The notes: generated from the letters alone by a model not told the origin. A stretch of DNA of 64,000 nt from Strongyloides papillosus (GCA_005656395.1 SRSI01000048.1:1922001-1986000), one strand, 5' to 3'; counted from the stretch's first letter, positions 48,062-60,849 are shown. A program made the numbers and translations.

Positions 48062-48757
48062 ATGAATTTAACATTTAAACTTATTCTTCTTGGCTCTGCT
48101 ATTTTAATTTCCCAATCTGAAGTTTTCGGTAGAGGCTTCGGTGGTGGTAAAGATGGTAGAGGACCACCAGGAAGAAGACACCATGGACCACCACCATTAC
48201 CTTTCCTTAAGGGGCTTAACAAAACTGATGTTAAAGAATTCCTAGCCATTAGAAGAAATGATAGTCTTACCAAAGCTGAAGTTAAACAAGCAGAAGATGC
48301 TTGGGCTGCTAAACAAAATGCCACAGTTAAATCAATTTATGATGAATTCCAAGCTAACCGTACTAAATTTGAAGCAGAAATAAAAGCTAATGTCACTAAA
48401 GCTGCTGCTAACTTGTCTACTGAAGCTAAAGCTGTCTTTGATCAAATGGAAGCAGTTAGAGATAATCAAAATATTTCATATAGAGAAGAACATAAACAAA
48501 TTAAAGCTATTTTAGATGGAACAACTGATGCAATTAGAAAAGAAATCAGGAGTATTTTACCTCGTCCACCACGTGGACCAGGAGGTCGTGGAGGTCATGG
48601 AGGACGTAGAGGTCCAGGAGGTCGCGGTGGTCCAGGAGGTCGTGGTGGACCTGGTGGAGATAATCTCCCAGGAGAAAATAGTGGTCCAATGCCAACAGGA
48701 GACGATATGGGTCCACCACCAATGGGTGAATTTGGAGGATCAGAAGATGAGGAATAA
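48062..48757 (+). CDS. SXP/RAL-2 family (Ani s 5 domain) secreted protein with Gly/Arg-rich tail
   Basis: Single exon, 231 residues. Signal peptide MNLTFKLILLGSAILISQSE, cleaved near residue 20-23. A short Gly/Pro/Arg/His-rich spacer leads to the SXP/RAL-2 (DUF148) domain at about 46-165: PFLKGLNKTDVKEFLAIRRN, AEDAWAAKQN, LSTEAKAVFDQM, ISYREEHKQIKAIL, all matching the family of abundant nematode secreted antigens. N-glycosylation sites (NKT, NDS, NAT, NRT, NVT, NLS, NIS) are frequent. The last 60 residues are GGRGGPGG-type repeats followed by an acidic, Met/Pro-rich end, unusual for the family. Codon use is biased and regular, suggesting strong expression. It may bind small hydrophobic ligands or metals as reported for relatives; not visible from sequence. 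Confidence 0.88.
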   Translation: MNLTFKLILLGSAILISQSEVFGRGFGGGKDGRGPPGRRHHGPPPLPFLKGLNKTDVKEFLAIRRNDSLTKAEVKQAEDAWAAKQNATVKSIYDEFQANRTKFEAEIKANVTKAAANLSTEAKAVFDQMEAVRDNQNISYREEHKQIKAILDGTTDAIRKEIRSILPRPPRGPGGRGGHGGRRGPGGRGGPGGRGGPGGDNLPGENSGPMPTGDDMGPPPMGEFGGSEDEE

Positions 48758-49422
48758 ACAATTAATTCCATTAATAAACTTAACGATAAACTTAATTTTT
48801 ATTTTTATTACAGTAACACACAAAAATACTAAATAAATTTGTTTGATATTTATTAAAACATATTCATAAAAGTTATTTATAAATTTTATTTTAATTACAT
48901 AGAAAAATATTAAAATTTTGCATGAATAAATTATTCATACTTGAATTTAATGAACTATCAAAAGATTATACGCTAAATCTATCTTAATCCCCTATCACAA
49001 TCACTCAATGAAAAAATTAACAATGGAATTGCAATAAAATGGATAGAATGTTCTTGAAAGGGTAAAAAAAAACAAAAAATAAAACATAAAAGCATTAAAA
49101 AATTCTTTATATTTTTGAAAGTATAAATGTTACGACTGAAAGCAATATCAAGATAATACCATCACTATTTACTTTCTCAATCACACATCAGACACTTAAA
49201 ATTTTAAACGTTGTCTTCAAAAAGTATAAGATATATTTATATTAGATATATTAAATTTTTCTTGTTACTTTATCTGTTTACACTTTTATTATAAGTATCT
49301 TGATCAATATAATATGATTTTAAGTATGATAAATTTGAAATTTACCTTAATCTTTGGTATTTTCATTTTTTTATTAAAATTATCTATCTTCTTAACTTTT
49401 AATATTGTTTTGTTATAACATT
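48758..49422. other. Intergenic gap, nothing recognised
   Basis: About 660 bp, AT-rich, between two plus-strand genes. Confidence 0.45.
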
Positions 49423-50436
49423 ATGAATGGTTTCGAGAAGAGGAATAGGAGATTAAATAGATTAAAGTTTATCTTTACATCATTTAATTTCCTTATCCTC
49501 CTATCAAGTTTATTTTTAATTGGATTTAGTGTTGATTATTTTGTTAATGAGTACCAATCTAGTGTCATGAAAAATGATAATACAATAATTTTAACATCTT
49601 TCGTCTTTATTACATTAGCTTTTGCTATTTTTATTTTTGTTATTTTTGGTTTTTTTTCTGTAATAACATTAGATAAGAAATTATTACAAATATATATCTG
49701 TGCCAGCTTATTTATATCCCTAATTAATGGAATTATTGGTTGTTATTGTTTTGTAACAAATATCAATGTAAGTTTCTCTCTCTTTAATAATGCACTTAGC
49801 ATAACATTATCATTTTAGTTGTCACTTGATAATACAAGGGCTAAACTGTCTAAAGCATTATCACAACACTATGGTGATGATAGCCATAAGTCATTAACGG
49901 AAGCTTGGGACTTTTACCAACAACAATTCTCGTGTTGTGGTGTAACATCAGAGATAGACTACATCTCCACGCAATGGTTCAAAAAACAACAGCCAACATT
50001 ACCAAGAAAAAGAAGACCATTATCATGTTGCCCTTCCTGTGAACAACTGTTTTCACATCATTGCCTACCAAAAACTTCACAAATACTCACTACACAACCA
50101 ACTCACACACAACCATTCATTGATGGTAGTCAACTGCACACTGAAGAATGTCTTACCATTCTCCATATATGTTCTTTCAACTCAAGTTACCCTTTCTCTG
50201 ATGACATGTGTCATGGAAACTTACCAATCCCTCCTGGAGTTCCGATATCCTTCCTCCTCCACACCAATGGATGCCTTAAAGTTATACATGAAAAAGATAG
50301 AAGAATAGTTGAAAAATTTATCATTATTTCCTGGTTTTACTCTATTCTTAATGCTATAAATGCTTCCTTTGTACTTTTTATTTATCAAAGAGTTTTTATT
50401 AAACATGCATACTCAACCATCTCCCTTGACTTATGA
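49423..50436 (+). CDS. Tetraspanin
   Basis: Exons 49423-49767 and 49819-50436, 51-bp phase-0 intron, 320 residues. Exon 1 encodes three transmembrane helices (FLILLSSLFLIGFSVDYF; IILTSFVFITLAFAIFIFVI; IYICASLFISLINGIIGCYC). Exon 2 encodes the large extracellular loop with the CCG signature (QQFSCCGVTS), further Cys (LSCCPSCEQ, HHCLPK, EECLTILHIC, DDMC, NGCL) and TM4 (FIIISWFYSILNAINASFV). These proteins organise membrane microdomains. The loop has more Cys than most tetraspanins and a Thr/Gln/His-rich insertion. The start is the second in-frame candidate; the first ATG after a stop. Tail to tail with the six-Cys peptide gene. Confidence 0.87.
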
Positions 50437-50695
50437 TAAAAATATATGGAAAGAGTTAATCATTAAAATTATATTTTATATTTATTATTACCTTTAACTA
50501 TTATCTTTTTTCTTGTATATACATGTAGGTAAATTACAATATTTTCAATGATAATAAACTTAATTATATATTTTGTTCTGTTAACTTTAAAATTAAATTA
50601 CAAGGCATACAAATAATGGTTTTTTATTTTGATTATATTAAATAGTGTAAAATATCTTTATTTTTCTAAAAAAAATAGCAAGTTTATATAAATTA

Positions 50696-50932
50696 TCAAT
50701 TGTTTGGTGTCCAATCTTTCGGTAAAACACAGGTACATCTTTTCAATGTAGGTGTAGAGGGATTTTCATTTGTTATCATACAATAATCCTTAAGTTGTGG
50801 GTAACCATTTTCTTCACAAAATCCTTTACAAAAAACTCCTTTATTGCAATATTTCTTATATACTTTTATCTCCAAACTTCTTGTTAAAGAAATAAAAGTC
50901 ATTAAAATAAAGCAGAATTCTACAATTTTCAT
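50696..50932 (-). CDS. Small secreted six-cysteine peptide with a CS-alpha-beta-like pattern
   Basis: Single exon, 78 residues. Signal peptide MKIVEFCFILMTFISLTRS, then a mature region with Cys at 29, 35, 39, 51, 66 and 68: spacing C-x5-C-x3-C-x11-C-x14-C-x-C. The C-x3-C and C-x-C pair is the framework of CS-alpha-beta folds (arthropod and worm defensin-like peptides and some channel-active peptides). No further identity can be claimed; antimicrobial or other secreted roles are equally possible. Short and intronless, but the signal peptide and regular Cys make it credible. Confidence 0.65.
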   Translation of the reverse strand: MKIVEFCFILMTFISLTRSLEIKVYKKYCNKGVFCKGFCEENGYPQLKDYCMITNENPSTPTLKRCTCVLPKDWTPNN

Positions 50933-53900
50933 TCTTATATGTATCTTAAATAAAAAATATATATTTTTGTGATGTTCCCCCTTTTTATGTTTTAATTTTT
51001 ATTATATAATTATTATTTTAAAATGATACATCACATTCATATAATTTCCATTTTTAAAATTTGGTCATTCTTTTTTAACTGAATTTTTAACACAAAAAAT
51101 TATAGAATATGGAAATTTATATATTAAAAATTTATTTTAAATAATAATGTTGAAAAAAACTATTCATTCATAATCATATTTCCATAAACATTAAAACAAT
51201 AACTAGATGCTTAAGATAAAAATATTTTGATTCTGTAATTTTATTATCATTCATAATAATATAAAATAAAAATTAAAGACAAGTGATATTTGATATTTGA
51301 AAAAAAATTATCTTAGTAAATTATATCTTTTTGAAGAGGACAATTAGCTTTTTAGAAAAACAAAGTTGTTTAAATTTATCACATCCCTCTAACAAACTTT
51401 CATAAGTATCAATGACCACTGGAATGAAAAATATTACTTGCGTAATATTAAATATAAAAATATGTATATTTCAAAATATTATCATCATCTGATAATAGCA
51501 TTTTAAGCTAATCAATTGGTTATTAATGTTATTGTTATATAAAATAATTCAAACTTCTACGTTGCTAGTTTTCATTCAAATTTTACCATACAATCCAAAC
51601 ACATTTTTTTGTGAGTTTCTCCCTTTGCACTTTTTTTTTATTTTTAAATACTTAGTTGGAAATAAGTCGAAAAATATTAGTATTCTTTGAAAAATTCCCA
51701 AAAATATGTATTATCTATTTTAATAGTTATCTTAAGTTACCAAAAGCAAATATTAATATATTTCGAAATTTTAAAGGAAATGAAAACTTTTTTCTAGAAA
51801 TTCTAATGGGATATGCTTTATAAATGATGAGAAAGATAAATACTTTTATGATAAACATTATTAATAAATTTAATTTTATTGATTTTAATACCAATAACTT
51901 CCAAGTTTTATATTTTTTATCAATCCAACTAAAATACATTATAAAGGGTTTTCTCTCTACATCAATAACATCTCTCTTGTTTCCATTACATACCCATTAT
52001 TTTTCTATTATTTTTATCATATCAAAATTGTTATTATTAGGTTTTATATATTGGAGAAATGTTATTGTTTTGAAACACAATTCAACTTGATTACTTATTT
52101 CATTTACTGTAAAATCTATAAGTTTTTTTATACTTGTATCTGTAATTATTAGTTAATTATGTGAAGTATCTCTTTTACCATATCCTGTTTTTACAGAGGT
52201 ATATACATACCAAATAGCATGTCTTATTATTATATGCTAAATATTTTACCTTCTTTTTCAATATTATCTTATTTTTAGAAAATTTGTATAAAAAACAACG
52301 TAATCGCTGTAAAGACATATTTTTCGCTCTAATATTTTAATACGATCATCCTTAATGTGTCCTTTTCATGTTATCCCTTAAGATATCCATTTATCTTTTT
52401 ATAAACAAACTTTTACCATATGTATACAAGGAAATACACCCCTTTATATTAAATTATTTATCATTAATTCTTTTTATCGCCATATTGATTATTCTAAAAT
52501 TTCTTTTTTTTTTTTATTATTTTGAAGTACTAGCTTTTATTTAAATTAAAATTTCTTCTCCATCCATATACGTTATATACTTTTTGATTGATATAAAATA
52601 TAACAAACTTTTTCAACATCAAAATCCAAGGTCATTTTTAAGTAAAAAGAATTTTTAGGAAAGATAAATAAACGTTTTAAAATACATTTTTTGTTAAGAC
52701 AATTCAATTAGTATATTAATTTTTTACACATGTGTAGTTAGAAGTATTCCACCAATAGATAGCTTTTTTATCATTTGAATTGTATTTATTTACTGTTAAA
52801 TAGAATATATTATTTCACAGTGTTTTATCTTTTAAGACTCACTGGGTGAAATTAACTTTTACTAAAAATTTACTTTGATAAGTAATAAATGCACTCCTCA
52901 TTATCATATCTATAATTACTTCTATATACAAATAACTGACTATATTTAACTTACCATAAAACTTCAAATAAAATTAGTTTTAGAATACTATTTCATAGTC
53001 ATATGAGAATTAGAAGTTTTAACTTAAATGTCATCATAGAAATCCTCCTATCACTTACACTAATATCTGTTGAAACACTTCCTTATCTGAAGTTTAACGA
53101 ATCACTGTCTTTTGGCACTTTTTTCTATGAAGTTGTCCTTATCGTTTTCACTTTTTTTTTATTTATCTCATCCAGATAATCGTCATTGGAAATGTGTTCA
53201 CTGTTGTGTTAACACAACGCATTGTGATAAAAACAAAATGGTGCTCATTATTATTCTTCTTATGTAACTTCTAATATCATTATTCATAAATCCTTCTATT
53301 CTTCTTTATATCTTATATTCTTATATACTTTCTTAACTTCCTCCTTTATATCTTTTTATCTGTCTGTATTATTATCAATCTACATGATAATGAGTAACTA
53401 CAACATGTAATCCTAATTTTTATCCTCTAATGATGGTAAAAAAAGATAAGAATTGTCGAATCAACTTCAAAATTTTTCTTTTTTCAAGTTATAAACATTC
53501 TATCATATGAGAATAAATATATATACATCTAGAATTTATCTTTTCCTACCTATGTATTCTTTTTCTATTTGTCTCTTAATTTAATTTTTACCCAAACAAA
53601 CTTTAACACACTCTTCTTTGAATGGTAATAATTTTCTAACAACCACATATATCATTAAGTATATATTTCCTCTCTCTTTTTATCATTTTTAACTATCGAT
53701 TTTTATATTTTACAATTTATCGTTATTAAAATATATAAACACTTTCATAAAATTTTACTAATAATTCAGAGGATAAAATATGAATATTTGACCTTTTTTC
53801 CTCACCTTCTCCTCATATATATATATATTCATACACCAAATGTATGTATATATCTTCAGCACACATAAATATAATATAAACATTACCAATATTTGATTGA

Positions 53901-54111
53901 TTTTTTCCGATTAACGTATGAATACATTTATACTTCATATTCCTCTCACATTACTTCAACCAACAATTTCTTTTACGTATAACGATTTTTTTTAAATTTT
54001 AATATTATGGAAAGAAAAGTTAAAGAAAAAGCAATTGAAAAATAACTAATTACTTTTCTTACTTTCAGAATTTGTATATAATAAATATATATAATTTTAT
54101 ATTATTTTCAA
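50933..54111. other. Long intergenic gap upstream of UBR1
   Basis: About 3.2 kb of AT-rich sequence. Contains the GPCR-like exon at 53003-53240 (separate entry). A minus-strand open stretch near 51325-51470 encodes an unrecognised 40-50 residue segment. The rest shows nothing I can name. Confidence 0.5.
53003..53240 (+). pseudogene. Orphan GPCR-like first exon (N-terminus plus TM1)
   Basis: An ATG at 53003 opens a frame with N-terminus, an Asn-glycosylation site (NES) and a hydrophobic run; after one added T in the nine-T run at 53152-53160 it continues as LIQIIVIGNVFTVVLTQR, a typical class A receptor TM1 with the GN motif. A possible donor GTGCTC follows at 53241. No later receptor exon is seen in the 870 bp before UBR1, so this is a fragment or a broken gene. 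Confidence 0.35.
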
Positions 54112-57100
54112 ATGATTGACCGTATTCTTAGAGCGGGTAAAGATGAAGATTGGATATTGGCAACAAAGTTACTATATGAACATTGGACGGAAAATTGTCC
54201 TAAAGTTTTTATAGAAAAAAGTGATACTCCATGGAATAATACACTGGACGAAGCAAAAGTTTGTATGTTTTTACCTTTTGTTAAGTCCCTTTACTTACTT
54301 TTTTTATGTTACCGTGTAAAGCTACACCAGCCTAATTGGGTTAGTATGTATCTACCCCCTTTTAAATAATAGGTAAATTCATACTAGCCTAAAAGGCCAG
54401 TGTAGCTTTATTAATTTTTCTAATAATGTTATCTCTGTTTTGTTATTATATATTATACACTTAGGAAATAGTCATATGAGATTAGTAGTATATCTCTTCA
54501 ATTATTATTATTCAAATAATAACTATCATTAATTTAGATGATGAACTTATCAGACCAGTAGCCTCACTTTACATAGGAAAAGAGATAAAGTCAAGTGAGT
54601 ATGAAAACGATGAAGATCGAGGATGCTCTCTAGAACAACTAGCTAATGAGTATGGTTGTAATGTGGAGAACAACAGTAAAGGTCAAATATGCGGTAAAGG
54701 TTTCGGGAACGGTGAATTAACATACCATTGTAAAGATTGTGAAGTTGATGGTACATGTGTTTTGTGTAAAGATTGTTTTGAAAAATCTGAACATAAGAAT
54801 CATAATCATAAAGTTTCTGTTTCAATTGGTGGAGGATACTGTGATTGTGGTGATCCAGAGGCATGGAAAAATAATTTTGCTTGTGGAGATCATCAACCTA
54901 TTGAGGCAGAGAGTGGTACAGATTCACAATCTACACTTCCTCAGATACCGCCGCAAATTGAATCACGTATTAGACAATTAACTCTTAGTGTTATATTATA
55001 TTCAATATCTGTATTATACTCAGATGGTGATGAGAAACTATCTAATCTTTTAAATTTATCTGGAAAATCAAAATTTCAAAATAATTTCCAAGCTGTTCTG
55101 TATAATGATGAGACACATACCTATGAAAATGTCATTAAAGCTTTGGTTAATGCTATAAATGTTAATGAAGATACGGCATGTAAAATTGCTACAATAATTG
55201 ATAAACAAGGTCGTGCAACTGTTAAAATAGGAACAAAAAGTGATTGTGAAAAAGTTAAACAAGTAATTATTAAAAGGACTAATAGAGAAAACTCATCAAA
55301 TAAGGGTAAAAAGGATGGACCATTAGAAGTTAAGGTTCTTAGTTCAATTACTGTGGCTGTCCAAGAGTTTGCATTTTTTTTGTTAAAATGGTTAAATAAG
55401 CAAATGACAGTATTTACACCACTTCAAAATATTGTTGCAGATATATGTTTAAATAGATATTGTAACCCTGATAATACTATTGATAATTTGTGCTCCGGAC
55501 CAACACATCCCAAAGATTCAGCTGAAGGATATGATGACGACGATGATATACAATCAATGGAACTTGGTACTGAAAAAAATGAAAGTTTGAGGATAATTGA
55601 CACAATAACTGATGATGTTCAAAACTTTTTTGATATTTTAACAAAACCTCATGATGATTCTCCTAAAACTCCTGCAGAGATGGCTCGTCAAAGATGTAAT
55701 AGAAGAAAAAGAGATAAAGGTGATATAATTATAGCTTTAATGGTAAAAGCTAACATAAAATGGTGGAAATCTGTACGACTCACAACACAATCCTTCATCA
55801 TGACAGCTCTCGTCCGACGCCTCGATTACAAAATTCAATTCTCAAAGATACTTATAGCACACTATAAAAAGTTATTAAAAGATTACTGTATGGATGATCA
55901 TCATCAACTAGTTTCTGTTCTCTCTTTAACTGTTCAATATTTTACTGTGCCAACGGTAGCTAAAGCTATCATAGCTGATGATAATGCTTTTGGTGTTTGT
56001 ATGCAAACTATTATTAAATTAATGAATGCTTACCTGAAGAAATCTAAATATAATCAGGCATTAGAAGTTTATGATTTCCAGGATGGATCATACGGCAAAC
56101 ATCCATATTATGTTAAGAGATTATCAACTATACTTGTTGATGTACAATATTTATTGCAATCTGTTCCCTCACCTGAAGAGTGGACACCTGAGTTGAGGAA
56201 CGGTTTTCTTAATGGTGTTGATAGTTTATTTCAATTTTTTGGGTATATTCAAGATATGAATCAAACACGTAAACATTATGGTGAACATCAAGTATGGGAA
56301 ATGGAATGGGAGACAGCTTTTTATCTACAGTTATATCTTCAAAATATTGCTCCATTAGTCATTGACTGGGCATTATCTGATTTTGAGGTATATAAGGAGG
56401 TATTCAAGAGAGTTTATGATAGGATAAAAGATTTAATAAATAAGCATCCGGATATGACCGGTCCAAAAAAAGAAATAACAATAAATGGTGTCACAGCATC
56501 ATGTATTGATTTTGATATTAATAATAAACCTGTATCAATTCATCAACCATTATGGAGGATATTTGCTGGACTTTTTACAGCTAATAACAATACATTTTTA
56601 AACAATATAACAACAAATGCTTCTGGTATTAGATTAGAATGGGAACCATCGCCATATCGTATGCATTTAGATTTAGCTATAATGGCTGAACCACCTCTAC
56701 GATGTATCATTTTCCTTAACCAAGTAACGTTAGGAATGTGGAGAAAAAATGGTTTCGGTGTTGTTAATCAATGTCATAACTATAATTCATCTAACTGTCG
56801 TGGGGAGATGTTTGATAGAGATATAATTCTACTCCAAGCGACGGCTGCTTTAACAGATCCAGATCAATTTATAATTAGAATGATTCATAGATATGGTTTA
56901 CATAATTGGGCTGATTTAGATTTCGATTACGATATATTAAAGGCTAATCATGAAGCATCATTAGCTCATGAATCTGCCAGTAGCAATGATGATACCATAA
57001 CACGTATACCTAACAATAGAACAAGACTCTTAAGAACAACAATTATGGGTACAGATTTTAGAATGGAAACTGTTTTTGGTCAGGTTAATCAAACACCTCC

Positions 57101-60100
57101 AAATCAATCACCATTACTAGAGGATTCCTCAAAACATTTAACTGGTCTAGCTGAAGAAATGTTGAATTTGGTAATTTACCTAATTTGTGAGAGATACGTT
57201 AAAGGAGTCGGTAAAGTAACATTACAAGATATCTTAGAAAGAGAAATTATTCATATGTTATCGGTGAATTCTTTACCATTCTCAAAAATTGAAAAAATAA
57301 CAAATTGGGGAGACTTCACAGAGGAGTTACTACATAATGCTTTAAAAAATGTTGCTACATACTCACATCCAGAAAAATCCGTACCAGGTATTTTTACCTT
57401 GAAAGATGAAATCAAACAGTACTTCTCACCATATTTTTATCATTACACGAAATCAGAAGCTTCAAAAGCCGAACAGACGCAAAAGGATAGTAGAAAAAAT
57501 TTGGATCTTGAACTGAGGTGTTGTCCTCCTCACATTTTACCAGAGTTTGATGATTTCTATAAAGATGTACCAAATCTTCTTAAGTGTACAGTCTTTGTTT
57601 CTCTTCAAAAGGCTATTCTAGAGAGATATGCTAGCAAAAGTCGTTTTAGTTCTGAGGGTCTTGTGAATCGTATCTGTTATACAATATGTTTAGCATTAAA
57701 TGAACAGAAAAAGCATGAAAAACCTGATACTTATGATTACATAAGCGTGGGAGAAAATTATGATATTCTAAAATTATTGAAAGGAGCTTTAGCATCATCA
57801 CCACTATCAAATTGTAGTGATATGATAACATATACCATTCAGAAATATGAAGAAGTTTGCGCTTGGTATTTTGGCAAAGAAATTGTTAAAGAAACGGTTA
57901 GTGAGAATAAGGATTCACAGGAAGAGTTGGAAAGAGCGAACAGGAGAGCCGAGAAAGCAAAGAAACTTCGAGAACAGGCAATGAAGAAGATGATGAATAA
58001 AGCTTCTCACTTTATGAAACATGCTACATTAAATGAAAATTCTAAAGGCGGTGAGGGTCCAGGGACATCTCAAAGATCAAAGTTACTATCAGTAATGGAT
58101 GATGATGAGGAGACAGGAGAGATAATTAATGATAAAGGTTTCCCAGTATGTTTAGGATCTCATAAATCAGAAATTCTACCTATTGAAAAGAAACAAGCTC
58201 TTTGTATATTGTGTCAAGATACAGAAAGACTCAAGTTTGGTAAGACAGGTTTTGTTTGTTGTGCATATGCTTATAAAAGTTTTCTTTTTACTCAAAAGGA
58301 CTGTCCTGGCTCTAAGAACACGAACAATTTGGATGTATTTGTTGATGCATCAATTCCAGAATCATTAGCCATAATGACATGTGGACATACAATACATTAT
58401 CAATGTTTTAAGAGTTTTAAAGAATCATACAAGTCGAGGAATAATCAAAGAATGACGAATTCTCAAAGTTCCAAGATTATTGATATTGAGGGTGGAGAGT
58501 ATCTGTGTCCATTGTGTAAAAGAATTAGTAATTGTGCTATACCATATTTACCACATCAAGATTTCAGTGGAATAACCAAAGTATCATTACATACATTACC
58601 AACTAAGAATGAAGATTTTAGTACATGGTTACTGAAGTACAGGAGAGCTGTTGAAGGGAGGTTAAATGGAATTGAAACTAGTATTGTTAAACAACGACCA
58701 CATAAAGGGCACTCGAGAAAAAGATCCCATTCAGAGAGAAGTTTGCTAGAATTAGCTAAACAAGGTGATGAACCATTTATTGATAGTAATCTTTCCTCAA
58801 CACCAACAGCTAAATGTGCCTCTGAAGCTTCATTACCAATAAATACTGAAGTAGGTGGAGGTATGAGTGGTGATTTATCTAGTAGTGATGGTTTTCGTTC
58901 TCCAACAAATATTGGTTCAATGGATTCGTCTTTCTTTGATACAGTCTCACCAAAGAATCTTCTCTCTAACATCAAACACATGAAGAAAGCATACTTTTAT
59001 AAAAATAAGAAAGAAACAATTCCAAAGATTATGAGAGATACAGAGATGATGTATGTTTTCATTAATACAATGGCTGAATTTAGGAAAGATTCACCAACAT
59101 CAAAAGATCAAGCACAGAAATATTTAAAAATCTGTAATATCTGGCATACGTGTGTCTTTATCTTAAGACAGGTAGCAGCTGTTCTTGAAGAAGAAAATAA
59201 ACCTCTATTTGGAGCGTTAAATTTTAGACAGAAAGAATCATTGAAATGTCTAACTAGAATGGCAACATCATCTTCGAATTTTATTTCAAGTATCAACAGT
59301 AGAAGTCTAGCAGCAATCCTTCTTCAACCATTACTATATCCACTTAATAGTAATGATAGTGGTAAAAATTTGAAAGAAGATAAGATATCACCATTCCCGG
59401 TTTTGTCAAAGTTTCATGTATCATTAATGCAAAGGGCGAATTCTGTTTCATCAGATGATAGTAATAGTCAAAGAAGTCGTGAAGTAAAGTCTCCTGATCA
59501 TGGTAACAAACTATTTAGTAACATTACAACACCATTCTTCAAAGATATGGGACAGGAGACGTTATCGGCTAAAGCAGCTAATAGAATCAAGAAACAAGAT
59601 AGCTTATTGAATATAGATTGTCTAACACTGGCATTTGATTTATTGATGGTCATTGGACATACATCAATTAATGGAGAAGTCTTTTTACATGATAAATTTA
59701 AAGAAGATACTTGTAATTTAGTTGTTGATGGTAGTCAAGACGAGTTAAATGTTATTCAATTAGTTTTATATGCTCATATCTTCCAAATATTAGCTACTTT
59801 TGAGGAAATTGATAATAGTGGTGAGAGTGATATGCCTTTACAGGATGAAATTTATGTTAAAATAATGGATATCGTTAATGCTATAGGAAAAGATGATAAA
59901 CAATTTATTAGAAATATCGAACAAAACTATAATAAAGTTAAGGAAAGAATTATTAAAGGAATCTTGGGATATCTTAGACCATTAGCAATCTTTTATCGTA
60001 TCTTAACACTAGTACCACCACCAGAAGTTTTAAAAGATCCAGGTTTTGATCAATTGTCTCCACTGTTAAGATATATGGGTTTACCATACTCTCTTGAAGA

Positions 60101-60698
60101 GTTATTCTCAGTTGAGGGTATTCTACCTCTATTTGAAATGTGGGGAAAACAGTTACCAAACAAATCAAGTGGGTCAGGTACCCATTATTATGTAAAACAA
60201 CCAATATCAATAAACAAATTAATAGACTTACCAGAAGATTTTACTGACATAATAGTGGAAGCTTCCAAATTCAAGTGTCCTTCATCATCGAAAGCTGATA
60301 ATATTTCTTCAAATCCAGCATTATGCCTCGTCTGTGGTAAGATTCTTTGTGCTCAATCAATGTGTTGTCAATCGAAGGTCAATAAAAATGAAGAGATAGG
60401 TGCTGGTAATCTTCATATGCAGACATGTACCGGTCAAAATGGACTTTTCCTCCGAATGAGGGAATGTATAATATTAGCAGTTACAACGAAGAATCGTGGA
60501 GCATCATACAATGGACCGTATGTTGATAAGTATGGTGAACAGGATGGTGGTAATAAACGTGGTAATAGGTTATTCTTTAGTGATCACCTATATTCAAAAT
60601 TTAGGAAAGCCTGGCTTCACCAGGATGTCGTTGAGATGATTATTAATGAAAATGAAGTCAATCATAGGTTGGCTGTCTATGAATGGAGACAATTTTAA
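54112..60698 (+). CDS. ubr-1: UBR1/UBR2-type N-recognin E3 ubiquitin ligase
   Basis: Exons 54112-54262 and 54538-60698, 2103 residues. The donor is GTATGT at 54263; the earlier GTTTGT at 54259 would break the frame. Domain order: UBR box at about 99-170 (CGKGFGNGELTYHCKDCEVD, GTCVLCKDCF, GGGYCDCGDPEAWK, CGDH) which binds type 1 basic N-degrons; a ClpS-like N-domain (VLYNDETHTYENVIKALVNA, DKQGRATVKIG) for type 2 N-degrons; a long helical body; a RING-H2 domain (CILCQDTERL near base 58201, CGHTIHYQC near 58380, CPLCKR near 58507); and the C-terminal autoinhibitory region ending RMRECIILAVT..YVDKYGEQDGG..FRKAWL. All metal ligands of the UBR box look intact. Length is somewhat above animal UBR1 (about 1750-1930), partly through a Ser-rich insert after the RING. 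The protein targets N-degron substrates to the proteasome. Confidence 0.93.
54317..54410 (+). ncRNA. Intronic hairpin resembling a microRNA precursor
   Basis: Within the UBR1 intron, TAAAGCTACACCAGCCTAAT (54317 onward, arm to 54348) pairs with the arm 54380-54410 ending in GTGTAGCTTTA. About 24 Watson-Crick and two G-U pairs form with small internal bulges, and a few more pairs extend toward the loop. Total about 94 nt, size and imperfection typical of a pre-miRNA. A decayed inverted-repeat element is the alternative. Confidence 0.45.
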
Positions 60699-60849
60699 AG
60701 AATATGATAACTAGTAATAATATATATTTGTTTTCTTTAATTCTCCCTGTATATTTTTAACTATAAATATTTTTCCTCTGATAATAAAATAAAATATTGT
60801 TATTTAAAAAATGTGTATTTTATATTTTTAAAGAGAAGAATTCTAAAAA

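Noticed and set aside
51325..51470. Minus-strand coding-looking stretch of about 45 codons
   Set aside because: Unrecognised, and the frame link to an upstream ATG needs an arbitrary shift.
51824..52090. Plus-strand hydrophobic open frame
   Set aside because: AT-rich Ile/Phe/Leu bias without signal, splice or family support.
54259..54260. GTTTGT as the UBR1 intron 1 donor
   Set aside because: Leaves phase 0, incompatible with the exon 2 frame; GTATGT at 54263 gives phase 1 and reads through.
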